DNA of 64,000 bases from contig JAVDPC010000010.1 in NCBI GenBank assembly GCA_031296915.1, positions 124,001 to 188,000 of the forward strand, read 5' to 3'. Below the pieces are notes generated by a model, which was not told where the DNA came from, did not search any database, and saw nothing but the letters and a program-made list of their open reading frames with translations. Origin of the DNA: Cerasicoccus frondis. GTDB taxonomy: Bacteria; Verrucomicrobiota; Verrucomicrobiia; Opitutales; Cerasicoccaceae. The translations under genes were made by a program, and so were the position numbers. This document shows, in pieces, positions 60,265 to 64,000 of this stretch; the stretch's first letter is position 1, and each line of letters starts with the position of its first letter.

Positions 60265-61485
60265 TTGGCAAACAAAGACCAGAGTCCACTTAAGGGGTGG
60301 GAATATCCGGCAGGAAGCGCAATTCGCATCCGCGAAGTCATCAACCGTTCTGACGGAAAAGACTTTGGCGTGTCCTATCGCGTGTCTATCCCCGCCAAAT
60401 ATGCGGGCAAGCGTGTCTTAAAGCAGTTTGCGGACACGGAAGCCGCCGAAGCATGGGCCAAAGAGCAATATGACGGCTTTGTCGCCAACGGTCAGGCGCA
60501 TTTTGAACTCACCGCCACCGAATACGACGAAGCGATTAAGGCGCTGGTCGTCTTGCGGGAAACGGGGCTGTCTCTATTAGAGGCCGCGAATTTCACCAAA
60601 GACCATTACAAGCCTGCGGATAAGGCGATCACGGTTGAAGCTGCCGTTGAAAAACTGCTGGCAGAGAAAGCAGCGGAAAATTTGCGTCCGCGCTCCATTC
60701 GGGATTTACGGAACCGCTTGCGGCCTTTCGTGGAAAGTTTCGGAGATAAGCCCGTCCATACGGTTAAGTCTTACCAGATACAGCACTGGCTGGATGAACT
60801 CAAAGGCCTGTCTGCCGAGAGTGTTGACGGTTTTTCTGCCCGCTCCCTGAAAAACTACATCGTGACGTTGAAGACCTTTTTCAATTTCACCATCAGCAAG
60901 GGATATCGGGCCAAAGGAGATAATCCGGTTGAAGGCATCACGCCGCCGAAAATAGACTGGGTTGTGCCGCCTATTCTGACGATTGAGGAAACAAAGCGCC
61001 TTCTCAAGACAGCGCAGGATTTCCGTGAGGGTGCATTGCTGCCTTTGGTCGTCCTTGGCTTGTTTGCGGGCATTCGCACCAACGAGCTTTATCAATTGTC
61101 ATGGAGCAACATCGATCTGGAAGAGGGGCTTGTCACCATTGATGCCACCATCGCCAAGAAACGGCGGCTGCGGGTTATTGAGCTAACACCCAATGCGTTG
61201 GCGTGGCTAAATGCCTGCCCCGTTAAAGAGGGCAAAATCGCTATCCATCACGCGGAATTGAAAATGGCGGAGTTGGTCAAGTTGGCTGGCTTTGAGAATT
61301 GGCGGAAAGACAAATCAAACGCCATGCGCCACAGCTTCGGGACGTATCATTATGCTCTGCATCAAAATTCAGCCCTGACTTCTGCCGCCCTCGGCCACCG
61401 CGCCAACGATCAGGTGTTGTTCGATAGCTACCGCTCCTTGGCGCGTAAAAAGGATGGTGACGCGTATTTTAGGATTTGCCCGTAA
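60265..61485 (+). CDS. Tyrosine recombinase/integrase of a tRNA-Ser genomic island
   Basis: About 406 residues from a TTG start preceded by GGAAAG (60257-60262). The frame is open back into the tRNA gene, but no ATG lies between. The C-terminal catalytic domain has Arg 271 in FAGIRTNEL, a NAMRHSFGTYH motif (Arg 355; the first His of H-x-x-R is Asn), His 378 in LGHRANDQ and nucleophile Tyr 389 in FDSYRSL. The N-terminal part (about residues 120-230) is a SAM-like core-binding domain. It would integrate and excise the island at the tRNA 3' end. Confidence 0.88.
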   Translation: MANKDQSPLKGWEYPAGSAIRIREVINRSDGKDFGVSYRVSIPAKYAGKRVLKQFADTEAAEAWAKEQYDGFVANGQAHFELTATEYDEAIKALVVLRETGLSLLEAANFTKDHYKPADKAITVEAAVEKLLAEKAAENLRPRSIRDLRNRLRPFVESFGDKPVHTVKSYQIQHWLDELKGLSAESVDGFSARSLKNYIVTLKTFFNFTISKGYRAKGDNPVEGITPPKIDWVVPPILTIEETKRLLKTAQDFREGALLPLVVLGLFAGIRTNELYQLSWSNIDLEEGLVTIDATIAKKRRLRVIELTPNALAWLNACPVKEGKIAIHHAELKMAELVKLAGFENWRKDKSNAMRHSFGTYHYALHQNSALTSAALGHRANDQVLFDSYRSLARKKDGDAYFRICP

Positions 61486-61581
61486 CTCGTTTGACTCTTT
61501 AAATGGATTTATAGGACTATTAGGCTAATAATCACCTCTGGTAGTTATTTGAAATAATGCGCAACTTCAGATTGGAATGTA

Positions 61582-64000
61582 ATGCAGCAAAATCTTTTCT
61601 CTGATTCTTCAAGAATTAAGCTCCCTGAGCTTGTCGTCAAAAAAACAATTGGATGTGGACAGGTGGAGCAATTGCTCATCAGGGCTGGAGAGTATGGAGT
61701 CAAGGCGGTTGAAGATGTTGGCAATCGAAGCGATGATGCCATTATTACGTTGGATTGTCCCAATAGTCTCAGGATTTACCTTCACCAAGGAGTAAGAAAG
61801 AAGATAGATACCAGCCTGATATGTGCATTTACTAAGGATCGTTTTGCAGATGTTATTGATGTTACTTCCTTAAAAATCAATTCGCTTGAAAGAAGCCTGA
61901 TACCAAAAGATGTAGTCATCAAATCTTGGGCTGGGGCTATGAGCTTGCGTAAGGAAACCGAGGAGGTCAAGGGGCTGCGGAATGCGCAAGTTGGGGCGGT
62001 GCATTCAGTTTTGGCGCATTGGTCAAAGTCGCATGAGCCTGCTACTGTAGTTCTTCCTACTGGAACTGGAAAAACTGAGACAATGCTTGCAGTTTCGATT
62101 ATGGATCAGCCGCAGTTGGTCGTAGTCATTGTTCCCAGCCAAGATTTACGACAGCAAATATCTGAGAAATTTATTCATTTAGGGGTTTTGAAGAATATAG
62201 GAGTGTTGCATGGAGATGCATTGCATCCTCGTGTGGCCACACTCAGCAGTTCATTGAATTCCGAAGAACAATTAGATCATTTATTAAAGTGCAATGTTGT
62301 TGTGAGCACTCCGATGTTGCTGGTAAATAATCCAAGCTTTTTGAAGCGTATTTCTCAAAAAGTAAGTCATGTTTATTTTGATGAGGCTCACCATTTAAAG
62401 GCGAAAAGCTGGAAATTCCTCAAGGATACTTTTTCTAATTCGAAGCTTATTCAGTTTACTGCAACTCCCTACCGTCTCGACAGGCAGCCGATAGAAGGAA
62501 ATGTTGTTTATCAATATCCGCTGAATCTGGCGCAAAAGGATAAGTGTTTTAGTGAGATTTCACTTATTACAGTTGATGAGCGTAATCCGTCTAAGAAAGA
62601 TCTTTCTATAGCTCATGCGGCATATGAGCGGCTGGTTAAGGATCGTGAAGAAAATTTCCTGCACCACTGTATGATGGTTCGGTCTGGATCTAAGGAGCGC
62701 GCAGATGCGTTATATGAATTATATCGAAAAGAATTTCCTTCGGAGAGGATTATAAAAATCACATCAGGAACAAAGGGGAAAAAACAAAAAATAAATGAAA
62801 TTAAGAATGGGAAGTATGCAATTGTTGTATGCGTAGATATGCTCAAGGAGGGGTTCGATTATCCTAATTTCAAGATCGCGGCTGTGCACGACCTTCATAA
62901 ATCTCTAGCTGTAGCTATGCAATTTATAGGTCGTTTCACTCGTGACAGGGAAGACCTTGGTCGGGCACACATGGTTGTTAATTTTGCCGAAGAAGACATC
63001 CCCCAAGAGCTGGAGAAACTTTACGCTGAAGGTTCGGGTTGGGATAAGGTTATTGCTGAGGTTGCACAAAGCAAGCAAGAGGAAGCCATAGAGTTCATTG
63101 AGTTTCTAAGTAAATGTTTGCCTTTTAAATCATTTGATAACCCAGACCAACAGATTAGTCCAAGACTGGTAAATCCAGCCCTTAGTTGTGTGGTGTATCG
63201 TTGCTCAGGAGTGGACTGGGGGCGGTTTCCTGAAGGATTCTCCAAAAAATATCGGTTTTCACAGCCATATGAGAATAAGGATCGTGGATTGTTTTATTTT
63301 GCTACTCAAGCACGTGAGCCCGTTAAGTGGACAAAGTCGGAGGCGATCCGCGATCAGTTGTGGACATTAGTGATGTTGCATTACTCGGAGGCACAGGGGC
63401 TTTTGTATGTGGGATGCTCGGATAGAAAGTTTAAACATAAAAACCTCGTTAAAGCTATATCTACGGGGAAATATGCGCTTATTGAGGATGCACCTGTATT
63501 TCGATCATTTCAGAATATCAAAAGATTGAAGATTATCCATGCTGGTTTGCTCAAGCCTGCAAATCGTAATCATCGATATTCTAAGTATAGCGGTGCCGAC
63601 GTGACAACGCAGCTTCAAGGCATACAGCAAGGTGGACGAGTGCGAAAGTCTGATTTTGTGGGTGTTGGATACCGTGAAGGTCAACCAGTGGGAGTTGGCG
63701 CTTCGAAAAAAGGTAAGGTTTGGCATCCGGCGCGAATAGGTTCGCCTAAAGAGTGGATAGATTGGTGTCAAATGACGGGTAGCCTATTGATCGATGAAAC
63801 AATTGACCCAGATCAAATTTTCCAAGATTCGGCTGAAGTCACAGAGCTTGAACACTTTCCAATTTCATCTGCGATTTTGGCATTAGATTGGAATGAAGAG
63901 ACTTTTTCGAAATACCATCGTTTAAGCATACTGGATTCTAAGGGGCAAAATTTTCCATTTTACCTTTGTGAATTTTCCGATTGGCAATGGTCTAACGAAA
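61582..64000 (+). CDS. SF2 DEAD/DEAH-box helicase, partial (runs off right edge)
   Basis: An 806-codon open frame reaches the right edge. After an N-terminal region of about 130 residues come helicase motifs: Walker A VLPTGTGKTE (near 160), VIVPSQDLRQQ, STPMLL, VYFDEAHHLKA (near 267), QFTATPYRLDR, CVDMLKEGFDYP and QFIGRFTRDRE (arginine finger). The long C-terminal part (from about residue 500) is unrecognised. It resembles helicases of type III-like restriction or other phage-defence systems. GC is much lower than in the core, and it directly follows the integrase, so it is island cargo. Start ATG at 61582 (MQQNLFSDSS). Confidence 0.8.
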   Translation, partial: MQQNLFSDSSRIKLPELVVKKTIGCGQVEQLLIRAGEYGVKAVEDVGNRSDDAIITLDCPNSLRIYLHQGVRKKIDTSLICAFTKDRFADVIDVTSLKINSLERSLIPKDVVIKSWAGAMSLRKETEEVKGLRNAQVGAVHSVLAHWSKSHEPATVVLPTGTGKTETMLAVSIMDQPQLVVVIVPSQDLRQQISEKFIHLGVLKNIGVLHGDALHPRVATLSSSLNSEEQLDHLLKCNVVVSTPMLLVNNPSFLKRISQKVSHVYFDEAHHLKAKSWKFLKDTFSNSKLIQFTATPYRLDRQPIEGNVVYQYPLNLAQKDKCFSEISLITVDERNPSKKDLSIAHAAYERLVKDREENFLHHCMMVRSGSKERADALYELYRKEFPSERIIKITSGTKGKKQKINEIKNGKYAIVVCVDMLKEGFDYPNFKIAAVHDLHKSLAVAMQFIGRFTRDREDLGRAHMVVNFAEEDIPQELEKLYAEGSGWDKVIAEVAQSKQEEAIEFIEFLSKCLPFKSFDNPDQQISPRLVNPALSCVVYRCSGVDWGRFPEGFSKKYRFSQPYENKDRGLFYFATQAREPVKWTKSEAIRDQLWTLVMLHYSEAQGLLYVGCSDRKFKHKNLVKAISTGKYALIEDAPVFRSFQNIKRLKIIHAGLLKPANRNHRYSKYSGADVTTQLQGIQQGGRVRKSDFVGVGYREGQPVGVGASKKGKVWHPARIGSPKEWIDWCQMTGSLLIDETIDPDQIFQDSAEVTELEHFPISSAILALDWNEETFSKYHRLSILDSKGQNFPFYLCEFSDWQWSNE

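Noticed and set aside
61486..61581. Second attachment site after the integrase
   Set aside because: No copy of the tRNA 3' end is found in the rest of the window.

Overview
The window is chromosomal DNA of moderately high GC from a Gram-negative bacterium. Exosortase and EpsI with PEP-CTERM proteins, a CxPxR sulfatase, a LacI regulator, Wza-type export lipoproteins and several lineage-typical hypotheticals point to Verrucomicrobiota, probably an Opitutae-like marine lineage. That assignment is inference; no rRNA is present.

Layout. 1-1706: a divergent two-component pair (membrane sensor cut by the left edge, NarL-type regulator). 1755-2928: two divergent secreted proteins of the signal-peptidase I fold. 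2936-22427 (minus): one long, tightly overlapping exopolysaccharide (EPS) operon, read from 22427 downwards. Its order is STAS protein, nucleotidyltransferase-like protein, glycosyltransferase, WecG/TagA-STAS-STAS fusion, glycosyltransferase, Wzx flippase, PEP-CTERM protein, TPR protein, exosortase, small membrane protein, EpsI, O-antigen ligase/polymerase, two glycosyltransferases, GumC/Wzz protein and two Wza-type exporters. 22523-36659 (plus): the divergent partner operon with the priming sugar transferase, a nucleotidyltransferase/beta-helix protein, an H-NOX nitric oxide sensor, a hybrid histidine kinase, a REC-kinase, an RsbW-like kinase fused to a PP2C phosphatase, a lone receiver, an alkaline-phosphatase-fold enzyme, a CBS-type pyrophosphatase and three more glycosyltransferases.

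The two operons look like a single system. H-NOX feeds a phosphorelay, the SypE-like kinase/phosphatase can act on STAS proteins, and STAS domains occur both as a free protein and fused to a glycosyltransferase of the same EPS pathway. This suggests NO-responsive partner switching that controls polysaccharide synthesis, possibly at the enzyme itself. It is the most interesting content of the window.

36660-50000 is accessory and repeat-rich. It holds a 1072-residue lipoprotein bracketed by direct and inverted repeats, an HU-like protein carrying dispersed repeats, an AT-rich leucine-rich-repeat protein, a RES/Xre toxin-antitoxin pair in reversed order, a hydroxypyruvate-isomerase-like enzyme, a phosphoesterase, a second PEP-CTERM protein and a LacI regulator. 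49584-56940 has a sulfatase, a rhombosortase-like protease beside a VIT/VWA protein with a GlyGly-CTERM-like tail (a second sorting system), a hybrid kinase and a TolB-like protein. 57028-60046 is housekeeping (Mrp ATPase, L33, a DUF3127 protein) with a perfect 34-bp inverted repeat. From 60089 a tRNA-Ser(GCU) is followed by a tyrosine integrase and an AT-rich SF2 helicase that runs off the right edge: the start of a genomic island.
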